Shown: in pieces, positions 8,141 to 21,700 of the stretch
How the letters are laid out: every line of letters starts with the position of its first letter
Position numbering within the stretch: position 1 is the first letter of the stretch
Assembly: GCF_000003605.2 (NCBI RefSeq)
Contig: NW_003106597.1
Span: forward strand, 112,896 to 162,239
DNA: 49,344 bases
From: Saccoglossus kowalevskii
Lineage: Eukaryota > Hemichordata > Enteropneusta > Harrimaniidae
Direction: 5' to 3'
Program-made: the position numbers and the translations under genes
Notes under the pieces: generated by a model
What the model saw: the letters and a program-made list of their open reading frames with translations, nothing else
What the model was told of the DNA's origin: nothing
The model's database searches: none

Positions 8141-8449
8141 AAATGACTTCTATGAGCAATTTATTTCAAAGAAAAATCTCCAGTCATACTTACTCTTCAT
8201 TGTTATGATGTTGTTATTTGAGATTGACAATTACAAATATGCCTCTTTCAAAGGTTGATTGCTGTCCAAGTACGTTCAACGTGTGGGCTAGCTGTGCACA
8301 GGTCAATCAATGTCAAGTGAACATAAGCATACAAAAGGTTTCCCAGTGCGAGAGTGAATACGCAATGAGCTGATCGATCCGTGACATTCAGCAACTTCGT
8401 ACTTAATGGAGGCGTTATATAGACACAGAAGACGTGCTCATAGTCTGTA

Positions 8450-8455
8450 AATAAA
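8450..8455 (+). terminator. Candidate polyadenylation signal AATAAA (first)
   Basis: AATAAA about 310 bases after the ADAMTS stop codon, giving a short 3' UTR. A second AATAAA lies at 9366-9371, followed by an A-run and T-rich DNA. Which is used cannot be told from sequence; AATAAA is common by chance in AT-rich DNA. Confidence 0.35.
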
Positions 8456-10054
8456 TAGATGCAGTTTATCCCAGTTTTAGAGGTCAAATTAGAGGTTAAA
8501 CCGACTACCACAGATCACCAAGACGTGAAACTGAAATCATATATACCTTACAAAAATTTTAAGTAATCATCTTCAAAACAGCGTGTTTTTATTTTATATT
8601 ATTTGTACTACTTCCACAGAATGGTGCTAACAATACAGTGTACCTCAAAGAGAAAGAGAGATCACCAAGGCAACAATATCCTTACTAAATGGCAATATCA
8701 TATTTATTATAACATATTGATAATTTATTAAAACCAGAAGCTCTATTATAACCTGCATTATAACCTGTTTTTATTAATACAAATAGCAATACTTTTCTAC
8801 AGAACATTGACGTATAACATATACATGTGCCATAATTGGAATATCCTACGCATTTTCTTATTATGTACACATATGATATAATATCTATATATTGGGACTT
8901 GTTTTATACGTATGTAGAGTTATATGAAAGTTATTATACATTTAAACCATTACATGTATTTCTAGCAGTTTTGATTGTGAATTTCTCATCAGAACGAATC
9001 GAGAGTATAGGTTGGGTAGAACATACTATTATTTTGCTAGGTAGAGCGCCTTTTTTTTAAATGTTAGCCAATTTTTATGTTTGCCTTTAGTCGTAGAGAC
9101 GCTGTTATTCCAAGACAGTCGAATTGACTACAGGGTGCTTACTGTTTCGAAGGTATTGGAACTGATCTAACTATATCTAGACTACTCTCTTTCTCCAGCA
9201 AATATTTTGTAAACTGAGATGTGTTTTTTTTTAAACAGTGGCATAACACTTGCCTATACATTTTGTCGTGGCCCAGGTGTGAATGGTTGTCTTTACAGAC
9301 AGACCATTCTATGTATTTACATGACTTATAAGTTGTATTTGGAGTTATCCGTAAAGTTATTTTGAAATAAAAAAAATGTTTAAAAAGTTTTTAAAAAGAT
9401 CCCATTCCGCTTTATTTTGACCATTAAGTTGTTCGTGTGGAATCGGCGAATGACCAGCACAAAGCCCACTGCTATTAGATTGCTGTCCCCTTGTTAATTA
9501 GATTACTCATGTAATGTGTATTCCACGTGTCTTGTAACATGACTAGGCCGTTTCAATCAAAAGATGTTTAGTATTTCGTTTACTATGCCCCTATTGTTGC
9601 ACATTTTGACTAATTCGTCCTAGAAAAATCATGAAATCCTTCTTGGACGAGTTTTTTTTACCGAATACTCGTCGTTCAGTCACGGTAATGGCAGGAAGAA
9701 CGATGGGGTAATCTCAGCCGTCACTCATGAGGATATTGCTGCTACTTGTTGATATATGTTGTATATTGTTTTGATGCTAGTCCCCGATCTGCAAAACCTG
9801 ACAATAACATACCCAGTAGATTTGTCAACACAAGTAAGTGTAAGGGAATTCTTACAAGAAAGTCTTACAAGTTTAATAGAACACTAATAGTCAAACCAGA
9901 ACGATATATATGGGTATACATGAATTTGTATGAAATGAAATTGTCCTAAAATATATATTGGTATTGTACTTAGTTATTTGTAAGTGTGTATGTTTAAATA
10001 TTCGAATTATCCATTGTTTTGGCCTTGTTCCGGCATACAAGACTACCGGGGTTT
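8456..10054. other. Intergenic, no gene recognised
   Basis: AT-rich flank downstream of the ADAMTS gene, partly possible 3' UTR. Open frames are short and resemble no family I know. Confidence 0.5.
9366..9371 (+). terminator. Candidate polyadenylation signal AATAAA (second)
   Basis: AATAAA within TTGAAATAAAAAAAATG, about 1.2 kb after the ADAMTS stop. It would give a longer 3' UTR. Confidence 0.3.
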
Positions 10055-10539
10055 ATAATATGAGGTTATTACGAGGATACCTCAAAGTATGCACGAAGAC
10101 AGTACAGCGGGAGTATCGACCGACGCGCAGCAGAGATCGAGTTATTATACGTCTTTTCTTTCATAGATACACCATGGGAATGTCGAAATCCAAAATGTTT
10201 AGAACAGAATCAGCGAACTTCTTTGTGTGGAGTCCGTTCAACCCTGGTGGCAGCCATGTTTTTTTTATTATAAGAGGACTCTTTCGCGCGTAGTCATTTA
10301 ATATTTGGAATTCGCATTTCCTTATATGGTAGGATGAAAACACCCCGTAAAATACCGCAAAATTACGGCACACTGTAAATTATGGTGTTACGATGACAGA
10401 TGTATAATAATAAATATTATTATACGTATCCTTGAAGTATCCTTGGAATGAAAAGATATATATTAATAAGGTTATTACAAAGATTCCTCAAATTAGGACG
10501 GTGTACTGTCTGAGTATCCTCGTAATAACTTCATATTAA
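10055..10539. mobile_element. Inverted-repeat element, copy 1
   Basis: The ends are near-perfect inverted repeats: AATATGAGGTTATTACGAGG on the left and CCTCGTAATAACTTCATATT on the right. Immediate flanks read TA on both sides of TGAGG...TTCA, compatible with a TA target duplication (mariner-like MITE), which is inference. About 350 bp (10057-10410) is shared with 27358-27751, including GGAATTCGCATTTCC and the CAGCCATG context. No transposase is visible. Confidence 0.65.
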
Positions 10540-11509
10540 CATACTCCAACGCATACACTTACTTTTACTTGTGCTATGGCAGATTAAAGTGTAATACTCG
10601 TTTGAATTGCATATGTCTGACTATTATAGATTATCTGACTATATGTCGAAAACGACTTCCTTACGAATTACCTTTTGAAACGCGACATATCGTGGTTTGA
10701 AAAGATATATTTAATTCCAACGGCTAATCAAAATCATACTATTGGCCAATAATAAAGTTGTTATCATAAAATTCACGAGCGATTAAAGTTGGTTAATTTC
10801 AAACTATTTTCTCTATATCTAAATTCGTGCTGTTATATAGTTATGGTATTTATTAAATACACCACCCAACCAAAACTTCGCCCATGGGCGATGTTTCAGC
10901 AGGTTGGGGGAATTTTAGTTACAAAATTTCGCTATCAAATTATTTACGAGTCATAGAAATATCTAAATGCAGATCAAAGTTTCAGAAATGTGTCGTGAGT
11001 ATTCTAATTTCGGTGCCATTTTCAGAACATTTCAATCTATCATGCGCCTAAGTTAAAGCTCAATTTACGTACTTCGCATTAGCTTACGCCTATTCAAGTA
11101 GATGATTGAAAATTGTGACTAGCATGAATGGACAAACTTAGATAGACAATGAGCTGCTACCACCATGAAAAATGTTAAATGCTTTTTTAATGGTCAGTTC
11201 ATCTCCCGAAAATTTCTTATTTCTTATAAAAACATTGTGTTTTTTTTACCAAAATCAACGATCGCAGTTACGGGTCAACTCGTGCTAGAAACAAACATGA
11301 CAGATATCATCGAGTGTTTACGTGGGAACACAAACATTAACCACACAATAAGAACACAACGCTTGAAGAGCACGTATCAAAAGAATAAATGTGTCACAAA
11401 ACTTTGTTAATTTTTCAGCATAATAACTTTATATAATATAATATTGTCTCACGGTTTAGCAGACTTACTGTTCCGAGAAAATAGTACTACATGTATTTGG
11501 AAATATTTA
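10540..11509. other. Intergenic, nothing recognised
   Basis: AT-rich non-coding DNA. Weak similarity to about 17400-17600 is possible but too poor to assert. Confidence 0.4.
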
Positions 11510-12450
11510 ATCAGATGCCCCACTGATAAAATAATAATCGGCTTCTAGTATTAGTACTTATTCATTGAGCAAATTAGTTACCTGTGAGAGATTGTACCAA
11601 CGTTTATTTATAATTTATAATTGGTCTAAGCATACTACATGCAGTGCGTAGGAGTGATAATCAGGAACAACATCGGAAGATTAACCTCGTATATTAATAA
11701 CACACATGCGAGCATGACTTATGGTACTGCTAATGGGTTGTGGTGGTCTCTAATATCACTAGGATATTAATGTTATTATGACAATGTAACGAAGCATTCT
11801 CTTAGGTTCAGTGAAAGATATTGCGCAAAGAGAACAACTGTGAACTGAGAGTAATACAATATGGAAAGTTATTTATTAGTAGATTGGCATCCTCACATAT
11901 ACCATCTCAAGAGAGATATATCCCAATATAGTATATAGTTTAGATTATGCAAAATAAAACATTGCACAACAAGTCAGCGTGGAATAGCGACTTCAAATTC
12001 AAGGAGATTAATAAACATTGTTTGCTGTTATTTACATTGATTCAAAATACGTAATAATTTGTTAAAAAAACAATATATACGTTATTAACACGTTATTTTA
12101 TTTAAAAATTGAACTATCAAATTCTAAATTTCCTTAGTGAAAACGTGGATTTCAATTGCATCTCAATTCAAATAAAAGATAAGCTCATCCTCGTCAGCTG
12201 TAGCAATGTACCAAAGAGTAGAAGTGATTTTGCTGATTGTCGATATACAAATCATGTTTGCGAGAACACGAGACACACGCACTCCTTGGGGATCGTTATG
12301 TTGCGTCATATACAGCTTTGGGTATTTTACGAGTAATGTATAAATGATCAATCAAAACTCCCCCCTTCGGCATTTGAACGATTCGCAAAATTTGCATTGA
12401 AACATTTCAAACGCGCTTTACCAGCGGGTACTGAATGCTCCGGTGTTATA
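11510..12450. repeat. Duplicated block D, copy 1
   Basis: Shares an ordered series of segments with 17650-18245: ACTGATAAAATAATAATCGG, CGAGCATGAC plus GCTAATGGGT, AGAGTAGAAGTGAT, GTTTGCGAGAACACGAGACA and GAAACATTTCAAACGCG. Each is matched with a few differences in the second copy. The blocks lie in the same orientation. No protein family is recognised on either strand, and the two copies carry different stop codons, so a live gene is unlikely. Confidence 0.7.
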
Positions 12451-13064
12451 TTTTTATTATATGAGTAATTATGTTTATACGTGTCAACTGAAACAATTTC
12501 TTAATTATTTCCGGAGAAACTTAATTATATTATGTTTGCCTGTTGGCTAGCAACTTCAAATGCAGATATTATGCGAATATCATAGCTGTCGTAGACTACT
12601 CGACGGATCAGATAATTTAAACTTTGCCGACAACTTTAAGGACAATACAATTAATTGTAAAAAATAAAAACATTTCCGCAAATATAATTGAACTCTAAAC
12701 TTTGAACTCTGAATTCTCACATTGAACCACGAGTTGTTCTTCACGATTCTGGTTAAAATCAATGAAGCATTGTTTCACAATGTAACATGGCTTGAATTTT
12801 GATTAATTCGAACAAAGCAATAAGTGTTCCACCAGGGAATAATATAAATATTTTTGTTGTTAAAATGTGTCTGACGGAAGCAAACAAATCAAAATTAAGT
12901 TAATACACATAATGTTGTTTAACACCGAATGATGTTGAACTAGTTTCTTCTGGTTCACTAGGGAAACGAATAGAAAAATAACAATAGACCATGCTAGAAC
13001 CCAATTCCGTAGATATTTGCACAGTTATTTTGCTGGCAATTTATCCATGGGACGTATATATATT
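12451..13064. other. Non-coding DNA between block D and the LINE
   Basis: AT-rich. The first part (GTGTCAACTGAAACAATTTC) loosely parallels 18265-18290 and is probably a continuation of block D. Otherwise nothing recognised. Confidence 0.4.
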
Positions 13065-15430
13065 ATTATTATTTATTTATTTCACCAGTATAAAAAAAAA
13101 TTATCATGTACAGGACAAAATTGTATAATACTGGTGATGATCATGGAATAGTCCATTCAGACTAGTCTAGTCCATGCTCTTGTTATATTAAATAATAAAT
13201 TAAGTCGACATAAAAGTCACAGTAAACAAACAAAAGTAATGAATTAAATAAATGAAATCAACCAGTAAATAATATAATCAATCTTCACAATGAATGAATG
13301 AATGAATAAATATGCTCTATGTACATAAATAAATATCACTCACTGTGAAGCATTTTCTTCAGCTCTCGTTTGAAAATGCTTCTACTGCCCATGCTTTATT
13401 AGGGTGAGGGGCAGAGAGATCCAGTGTTTACTTGGTAGCATATTGAAAATTATGCTGTGTAATGGATAAACGCATGTAAGTAACAGTGAAGTTACCAGTA
13501 GCACCAGATGTGGTTGGATAGGGATGAATGTACTGAGGGAAATAATCGCTGACACCATGGACAAATCGATTTGTTTTGAGGGCAAAAAAGAAGAGACATG
13601 TCTGAAATTTAGCGAGTTTGTTAATATCAAGAATAGCAGGTTTACGAAAAAGAAGTGCAGAGAAAGCGTAGTAATCAGAAAAGGTGATTAACCGTATGAC
13701 TTTCTCTTGCAGTCGTAGTAAAGGGTCAAGATGGGTAGAATATGTGTTGCCCCAGAGCTCAATACAGTAGGATAGATGAGGTAGTATAAGAGTGTTGTAT
13801 AACAGAATAAGGACAAAGCGTGGAACATAATGTCAATCACCAATCTTCGGGTTTATTGTTTTAATGATCTTTTTAATGTGATTTTTCCAAGTCAGAATGC
13901 AGGCAATTGTCACACCAAGATATGTTGCTGGAGCAACGCCCTCTATCTGGGCATTGTCTATTTTGAAAGTGCCTTCTATTGCTATTTTTTGTGTGCTGTT
14001 TTAAGAAACATGTAATTAGTTTTTTCAGTGCTTATTGTGAGTTTGTTAGCCTTACACCATTGTGAAACGTTTTTGAATTCAGCAGTTAAAGTGTCAAGAT
14101 TAACGGTTTCTGAGTTTAAGTGTTTAAACAAGTTAGTATCATCAGCGAATAGGCGAAAGTTAAAAGCATTAGTAGATTTGTGAATATCATTATTATAGAT
14201 AAGAAAAGGTATAGGCCCAAGATGGAACCCTGGGGTACCCCTCATTTGACTGATTTAGAACATGAAAAACATCCATTTATATCTACGGTCTGATGTTGGT
14301 CTTGAAGGTAGCTGCGAAACCATTGAAGTGGAGTGCCTCTTATCCCATAGTATGATAGTTTGTGAAGAAGAATGTCATGGTTGATGGTGTCAAAAGCTGT
14401 TCTAAAGTCAATAAAGATACCAAATGTTATAAACCCTTTGTCCATGTTATCAGCGATGTCAGCAATAAGATTAGCCAGGGCAAGTTTTGTGTTTTATTTC
14501 CTCCTAAACCCATATTGAGTGTCAGCAAGAATATTAAATTTATCAAGATATAAAGTTATTTGTTTTTTGACAATATTTTCTATAACTTTACTAAAGATGG
14601 ATAGAACGGAAATTGGTCTGTAATGATTCGCATCATGGGGTGAGCTTTTTTTAATAAATAGGGGTGACTTTAGCAAATTTTAAAGCTGCGGGAAACTTGC
14701 CTTGGAAGAGGAACCAGTTAAAGATATATTCAAGTGGATGAGAAATAATGTTGGCTGCATCAATTACCATCCTGGGATGTATTTTATCATAGCCCATGGA
14801 TTTGCTGGGGTCTAAAAGATTGATTTCTTTATATATGTCATGATGAGTGATGGGACGAAAAAAAATAGAGTCTGGGCAATTGTCTTGAAGATACATATTG
14901 TTATTAGTAGATGTGTTAATTTTGGATGCTAAATTAGGGCCGACATTAACAAAGAAATTGCTAATTTTTTCAGCAATATCATGACTATCTGATAAAATAT
15001 TTCCAAAAATGGAATCGTCATTGAGTTTGTCGGGGGGTGATGCATTATATCTATTGCTTAACACTCCGTTTACCACCTTCCATGTTTTGCTATTATTATT
15101 CCGTGCAGATAAGAACTTGTGATAATGATAACCCCTTTTAGCAGCCTTAAGTAACTTGGTATAAAGAATCCGATATTGTTATAGTTGCTTCTAATATCAA
15201 TATTGTTTGGCGACTTTTTCATGCTATAATATAATTTCTGTTTAGTTTTGGCTGATATTAAAAGACCCTTTGATAGCCACGGTTTATGGGTTTTGCTGTC
15301 CTTGATACTGACTTTGATTACAGGCGCATACTCAGTAGCAACATTGAGAAATAAATCGATAAACGTGTTATACGCGGCATCAGTGTCAGTATTGTTGTAA
15401 ACTGGGTCCCAGGAAATGTAATATATATAT
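13065..15430 (-). mobile_element. Degenerate non-LTR retrotransposon (LINE), 5'-truncated
   Basis: Read on the minus strand, broken frames follow one reverse transcriptase. Between about 15400 and 15300 is the region before the RT (WDPVYN, TDTDAAYNTF). Next come SMGYDKIHPRM, HYRPISVLSIFSKVIEN, FIDFRTAFDTINHDILLHKL, YGIRG, WFRSYL, LGPIPFLIY and the catalytic FADD box near 14139-14150. The C-terminal FKRELKKMLHSE plus stop follows near 13350. The 3' UTR ends in an AATAAATAATAATAA-type tail near 13065. No endonuclease domain is present, and at least four frame changes or stops show that it is dead. The motif spacing fits the Jockey/CR1/L2 group; I cannot fix the clade. Confidence 0.93.
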
Positions 15431-15450
15431 ATATATGATTTCCTTGACAA
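13982..15450 (-). pseudogene. Reverse transcriptase pseudogene of the LINE
   Basis: Coding remnant of the element in five overlapping or adjacent frames (15070-15450, 14651-15076, 14494-14676, 14242-14445, 13982-14245). RT motifs appear in the correct order: fingers (HYRPIS), palm (DFRTAFDTINHD), the PQG-like box decayed to GTPGFHLGP, and catalytic FADD followed by TNLF. The FADD aspartates survive, but the frame is broken on both sides, so no active enzyme can be made. Confidence 0.9.
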
Positions 15451-17649
15451 TCGTTGTTACAATGCAATTTCGATAAACCTAATTAACAGCACCAACATTG
15501 GAAGCATTCCAATGAACATTATGTAAATGCGACTGTTACCACTTTCCGAAGTCTATTATATTCCTACATCCGAAAAAGACTACTAATTTTGAACACACGC
15601 ATCATGTGGTTATGGCCTTGAAATTCCAATCTACAGCAAAGCGATCTAAGCATACGTTTCTTAGCAACATAATTAAAAATATAGATACGATATTATCACG
15701 CGATTGAATGAGTACAAAAACTCGACTGCATTTACACGGCTGTAACACATAAATTTCAGCATTGAGGTATCTCATCAATACATGCCTTTCATAGTCACAA
15801 CATCACGTCAGTCGAACTAGCATCAGAATTCATATATTGAGGGACTGTAAAATTGTCTTACCTGCCATGAGTTGTTTGCATGCCACATACCACTGATGTA
15901 CTCTGGTAAACAGAGGTGAATGTAAATAGGTAAACAATGTCATATAGCAGTATGATATGAACACTAACTAACATCCCACTAATAAAGACGATGTGTAATT
16001 GTAATATGTGTGGTCATTTGGCGCCACTTATTTCCCTCCAGAAAAGAAAGAAACACGACTGAAATGGTTTACGTGGATGTGTGTGTGGCGGGCGTGCGTG
16101 CACACTTCGAAAACAATATTTTAAATTAACCTGATCAAGCCGGAGCTAATCCCATGATGCATTGCAAGTACATGCACGGAACATACAAAGATATGCTGAG
16201 AAAGACAAGAACTCAATGAGTGAATATTCCTTTTCCTTTTCTAGCCAGTAGCTGTCCGGTCTATTGTTCATGTGAATACCACAATGCAGGTAATACACGC
16301 ATATATTTTTTTAAAATTATTCATAAATTGTAATCTAGAAGTCATCTATAGATTATCCATGACTTAGTTGTTTCGATGACAGTACGTACATTTGCTGTTA
16401 TTGCGCCATTACGAGCTGAATCTAGGTTGACACCATAGCATTACAAATTCATATTTCTAATGAGCTACGGCATAAAGATTTACTCCTGGCATGGATCTAA
16501 AACTATTACAGTATATTGTTTGATTAACGCTCTTGTTAAACTACACCTGTAAATATACGATGACGATAATATAAGGTACGTGCTTTGATATCCGCTGTTG
16601 TCATTTTCAAATTCCATTTATTCTCAAAGATGAAGCATATATGATATTGGATTTCGTTTTCACTGAAAACACAACTCCAAATTGTACATACTACACACAA
16701 TGTAAAGTACGGGTGTATTGCGACCATGCCCACAAATGGCTTGCCTTACAATCGTCGATTTCACTGTTAGATATCAGAAAACTATTGTCTAAAGTGAATT
16801 ACACTATTAGTAATGTTTTGCAATTTCTTATGTATTGTAGTTTTATTCGCCAATTCATTTTATGCATACAAAATCAAATCTTTTTTTATTATTTGTTAGC
16901 TGTGGTGATATCCAATAAGTTAAACGTACCGAAATATGTATCGATTAAACCAGTACAATAGATGCGATCATATATGCGCGGATACTTGTTGTGAACGAAT
17001 TAATATAAATTGTTACTGAACACGCAGATATTCATGATGGGTTTGGGGGTTTGAATATAAATTACATGCTCAAAATAGTGTGTAATTAAAGTAGACATAT
17101 AGAAAATAGATGGATGTACGCAAGTCGATTCACTGATGTCACAAGCAAAAATATTCTAAACATATGTGAACATTGTTGCTGATGCTGCTTAAACTGAATT
17201 CCTATTTGTTTTCCACTGCAGTATAAATTATGTTGTTGCAATATAGCAGACAAAATATAAAACAGTCAATTTTAACGACATGCAATCCTATTATATGTGT
17301 TGCATCACAGTTCACAATCTTTCAATCAACCAGTACGTGATACAAGAATGGCGCTCGTTTACGAACAAAAGACCAAATGTATACGATGCTTAATTACAAA
17401 AAAGGGTGATACGTAACATCACGTTAGTGAATTTGTATAATATATTCAGAATAAAGACATTGTGTGTTTTTGAAGGTCACTGTTACATGAACATACTTGG
17501 GAAGATCTCTATAGATATCATATGGTACATAGATCTAAAGGTGACACGTACTGTTTCACGAAAAGTTTGTACACTGGCTGTAATGCTAATTAGACGATAT
17601 TTAGTAATTGACATGCCAGTAATCAGTAATTACTAATTGTAAATAATTA
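15451..17649. other. Intergenic, no gene recognised
   Basis: AT-rich. 15640-15740 resembles 18650-18760 (CATACGTTTCTTAGCAACAT against CATACGTTCCTAGCAACATT), so it may be the distal part of block D displaced by the LINE. A 106-codon open frame at 16641-16961 (+) has no recognisable domain and a composition typical of AT-rich noise. Confidence 0.45.
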
Positions 17650-18245
17650 AACGAATGTCTTACTGATAAAACAATAATCGGCTACTAGTACCAAGACTGC
17701 ATTTCTTGTTCATTTGACAATTTAGTTACTGGGCGAGATTAAACCAATGTGTTTTTGTAGTTGTTCATGTAGTAGATCTGAAGAATTAACTGAAATCTGA
17801 AGATTAACCCCGTATATTTATCGTACACGTGCGAGCATGACAGTCTTCTACCGCTAATGGGTGGTGGGGCACTAATATTACTTTCGTCGACATATACATA
17901 TACGTATAATCGAAATACACATCTTAAAGTGAAAACATTAATTTCAGTACCACTGCAAATCGAAAATCATCTCCACAGAAATAGCTCTCTGAAGAATCAC
18001 ACCCACGACAGAAGTAGTATTTTATTCGAGAGTAGAAGTGATGTGACTGACAATCAATATACTTACCATGTTTGTGAGAATACGAGACACCTACCTATTG
18101 AAATGTTGAGTCAAATTGCGCGTATTTTACTCGGATCTATCTATAGGGGTTCGCTTTTCGACATTTGGGCAATTCGTAAGATACTGTTACCGAAACATTT
18201 CAAACACGTTCTTCAAAAAATGAATGTTTCGGTATGAAGCTTTCA
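17650..18245. repeat. Duplicated block D, copy 2
   Basis: Partner of 11510-12450, with the same segment order but about 350 bp shorter because 11780-12140 has no counterpart. Similarity seems to resume at 18650-18760 with 15640-15740. A 126-codon plus-strand frame (17857-18237) overlaps it. Only part is open in the other copy, and neither resembles a known protein. Confidence 0.7.
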
Positions 18246-20514
18246 TTAGTTTTTTTCTTTGAATGTATCAAGTGAAAAGTTTCCCAAATTATATTTTGTT
18301 CTTTTTGAAACTGAGATATAAATAAAATGCAAACAGCATTCACAATCTGGCAATACCATTCAATTTTTTTTTACAAACTATTGACTCACAAATGTCAGAA
18401 AAATACACTGTCAAATTGCAGTAAACACTCACGTGCCTGGTTTGCATCTCAGACCATTCTTAATGAAAATTATTGACGTCATATAGAGAACTACGCGAGT
18501 GATTTGATGACACCTAAATGCTGAAACAGAACTTTTCAGTGATATTCGGCTATCTTGCGAATACCTTGCATTAATTACAGTACATATACACACTCAAATA
18601 TTTACCCACCCGAATTAATTACTATTTGTTATTACAAACTGCATGCCCAATAAACATACGTTCCTAGCAACATTATTAGAAAAAAAGAGGTACGATATAA
18701 ATATCGAATGAATTATGAAAATGAGTACATAAAGACAATTGCATCCATATGGTTTTGTGGATTTCAAATAATTTATATCATTGCCTCAGTAGCATCTGTT
18801 CATATACATGGATATGAATCCCAGTGTATCTGCCTTAAAGACTCAACGCTAATAATATATTAATAAAATGAATCGCCTATCGATTTCTAATAATCTTTAT
18901 ATATTCAATGAATTGAAAGGTTTTTATAATAATTGGATATGTTGTTTCCATTGAATGTTTTGTCTTCACTATGTACATTTAAAATGCCAACACACGAACC
19001 TCATTACCATATTAAATCAACTTGGTCACATGATTCACCCCCTCCCCCAAAACACGTTTTATTTTTTACAGAGGTATCTCATGTCGCGATTATTGTATCT
19101 CAACATATATAATTCAAGAACGAAGCATTGACGCAGCAGTTTCCGGAAAACTTTACAGCCAGAAATTGTGTGTGCTATTATAATGTACGTGAATATTTTT
19201 CAATGGACATCGTATATAAACCGATTGAACGTGTTATTATATTATTTGTTGACACTCTAGTGAAATACAAACTCAAATAGCCTCAAGCGGAAGTAGTCTA
19301 AATAACTGCACGTGACACGATGACGAAAACATCATGCATGTGTAGACTATACATGTATGGAGACTACGAATACTAAATAGACATCATACGTTGCTAGTAT
19401 ATACAGCGGAGCAATGAGTTCATTCACATTAACAATCACGCTGAACACAATATACCTTGAAGAAAATGCATTTAAGCGTTACTAACTATATTATTCACTA
19501 CATGTTTATGTAATAGTATTATACTGACAGAAAAAAACCGTTTAGTAATACATTGAATAATATCAGAGAGTGTGGTGTTCACATCACAGGAATAGAAAAT
19601 CAAATCCATTTGTTAAAATATATGTGGATTGATGTTCTTTTACTTTTGTAAGTAATAATACAGTTATACTATTTTTTTGATAATCGGATAAATTTCATCA
19701 AAACTACTTATCTCTACCAATGCTTTTATTCACGTAATGGAATTGATGATACTACAAAGTTCCGCAACTCTAAACAGGATTTCATAATATTACATTATCA
19801 AATATTCATAATTCTTCACACACGGAGATGCGAATTCTGTCTGCATGGGATAGAAGGCTTTGTCTGTCTCTCCGGGGTAGTTTGTCTGTTTTCAAAGGGT
19901 AGAATGCATCGTCTGTCACCCCAGGGTAGAAAGCCCGGTAACGCACTTAAACGCTTTAAATCAGTTAACGGTTTCAAAAATGACTGTACATGTATATGCC
20001 AGACTCCTGCTGTTCAAATTACTGCTTGTACAACAAACATTGCGGCTTCAAGTGTTTTCAGTCTTCATAGTTTTTGTTTACATATGTATATTAGCAATAA
20101 CCACCGTTTCGGTCCCTGCACATGTAGATCTGTAATAAGCACGTTTGTTAGCCTGGCCAGGTACCAAGATGAATCAGAGTATTTTCGAAATTATTTAAAG
20201 AGTTCGGGAAGCTGGGTTCCAACCACCACTTTCATAATGGTAGTCAATACTAGCTTAATGTAACCGTTATTCTTTGAGGGATTTGGTCAGGACAGCTATA
20301 CCCAATTACTCGTTTCACGTGATGTGTCTTTATAGATAATTTTAGATATGTACTATTCCACTGACAGTGTGTATTTCTTCTTTCACGTTTACGAATGTAC
20401 ATCGTATAAGTCGTTAATCGCATACATGTATTACCTCAGTGTCTCACAAAATCCACAATAAACATATGACCACGCAGTGTTATTCATTAATTAATAATAA
20501 TTTGAAATAGAAGA
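18246..20514. other. Intergenic, no gene recognised
   Basis: AT-rich DNA apart from the minisatellite at 19848-19937. A 119-codon frame (19904-20263, +) starts inside that minisatellite and has no recognisable domain. Confidence 0.4.
19848..19937 (+). repeat. Short degenerate minisatellite
   Basis: About four imperfect units of roughly 25 bp beginning GGGTAGAA or GGGATAGAA and followed by GTCTGTC and a C-rich end. It is GC-richer than its surroundings. Confidence 0.6.
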
Positions 20515-21466
20515 ATAGGAGTAGAAATAATGACACACTTAAATGACAGCCAAAATAAACAACTGGAAAAAAATCAAAATACAACAATTACAAGTACACT
20601 ACTATACATAATCAAACACAAAGATAGGTATATGAACCTTGTGGGGGTACATAGGATGCTTCGAAACAGGTGAACACATCCTGCTCCCAATATGTCACCG
20701 ACAATTCATTGTAATACTACAGCGTAACTAATAGTTTCATTTATTACCATAATAAGCTATTTTTAAGATTTGTAAATGGAACCTGAGTGAAACCATTTGG
20801 TTTTGAAATGGCAAACTGATACAGTCACCTGTGTGTAGTTTAGCGAGTTACAGCATCTGTGATAACGCTGACCTCTATCCGATTGAAAAAATCATTCAGC
20901 AGCAAGACAAATCATTCTTTTTATGTTGTTAAAATGCTACTTGACTCCTTGCAGTTATGTCTCTATTTGTGAAGTAGTCGTCATTGGGAAAGTTATTCTT
21001 AGTATAAAATCTATTCCTCAATGTACTAGGCCACACAACAATTGTGGAAGTTACACACAAAGACTGCCACGGCTTTGGCCAGTCCATGGCACGCATTCAG
21101 TGCATCTACATAATATGCCCTGTGTACATTTCCCAATGCTTGCGTTATCTCGGGTGAGGCAATTGTACTGTTCCATGCTCTTATCGATACTTTGTGAAAT
21201 TGGAGCGTATCCTATCATCACAGTATTAATGGCTTATCTTCGTTTTTGCGTACCGTTCCTTAGCTCGTTTTAAATGGAACCGATTACACGCACTGTATGC
21301 AATGACACTTGATACGTTATTGCTGTCAGTATTTTCAATTTACTTCTAACTATTATAAAGTGAAGCGAATTCAGCCAGGGATCATAGCAATATTTCATCA
21401 ACACGGCAAGAAAAATAAGCATTTATAATTAGACACAATATTGAATATTTAAAAAAAAATCAAAGT
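20515..21466. repeat. Duplicated block A (partner of 22573-23427)
   Basis: Long similarity to 22573-23427 in the same orientation, including CATAGGATGCTTCGAAACAG, ACACATCCTGCTCCCAATAT and ATTCAGTGCATCTACATAAT. The core 21030-21345 is nearly identical to 23010-23330. Block A carries about 110 extra bases (20912-21020) absent from its partner. Open frames exist on both strands of the core, but none matches a family I know. Confidence 0.88.
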
Positions 21467-21479
21467 CACACACAAATCA

Positions 21480-21700
21480 ACTAATGATCTACCAAAGCTT
21501 TCTCGTTAAAATCGGCACATCGTTGACCCGAATAAGTAGATGTCATCAGGCAAGGCACCCGTATTTGTATTAAACTTGACGACCAATATAACATTACAAT
21601 TTTTATATCGTTCTACATTTCTTCCACAAAATATTCAATTCGAGCGATACAATTCACGGTATTTATACAATCATCGTTACCAGTATATGCATAGACTTGG
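21480..21700. repeat. Paralogous segment X1 (partner of 26010-26240)
   Basis: Shares TGATCTACCAAAG, TCTCGTT, GGCAAG plus CACCCGTA, ATTAAACTTGAC and TTCCACA plus AATATTCAATTC with 26010-26240, in the same orientation. It adjoins block A. Confidence 0.7.

Noticed and set aside
16536-16961. Overlapping frames of 65 and 106 codons on opposite strands
   Set aside because: No known motifs and no duplicate copy to compare; composition is typical of AT-rich non-coding DNA.
19904-20263. 119-codon plus-strand frame
   Set aside because: It starts within a minisatellite and shows no domain, signal peptide or splice context that I can support.
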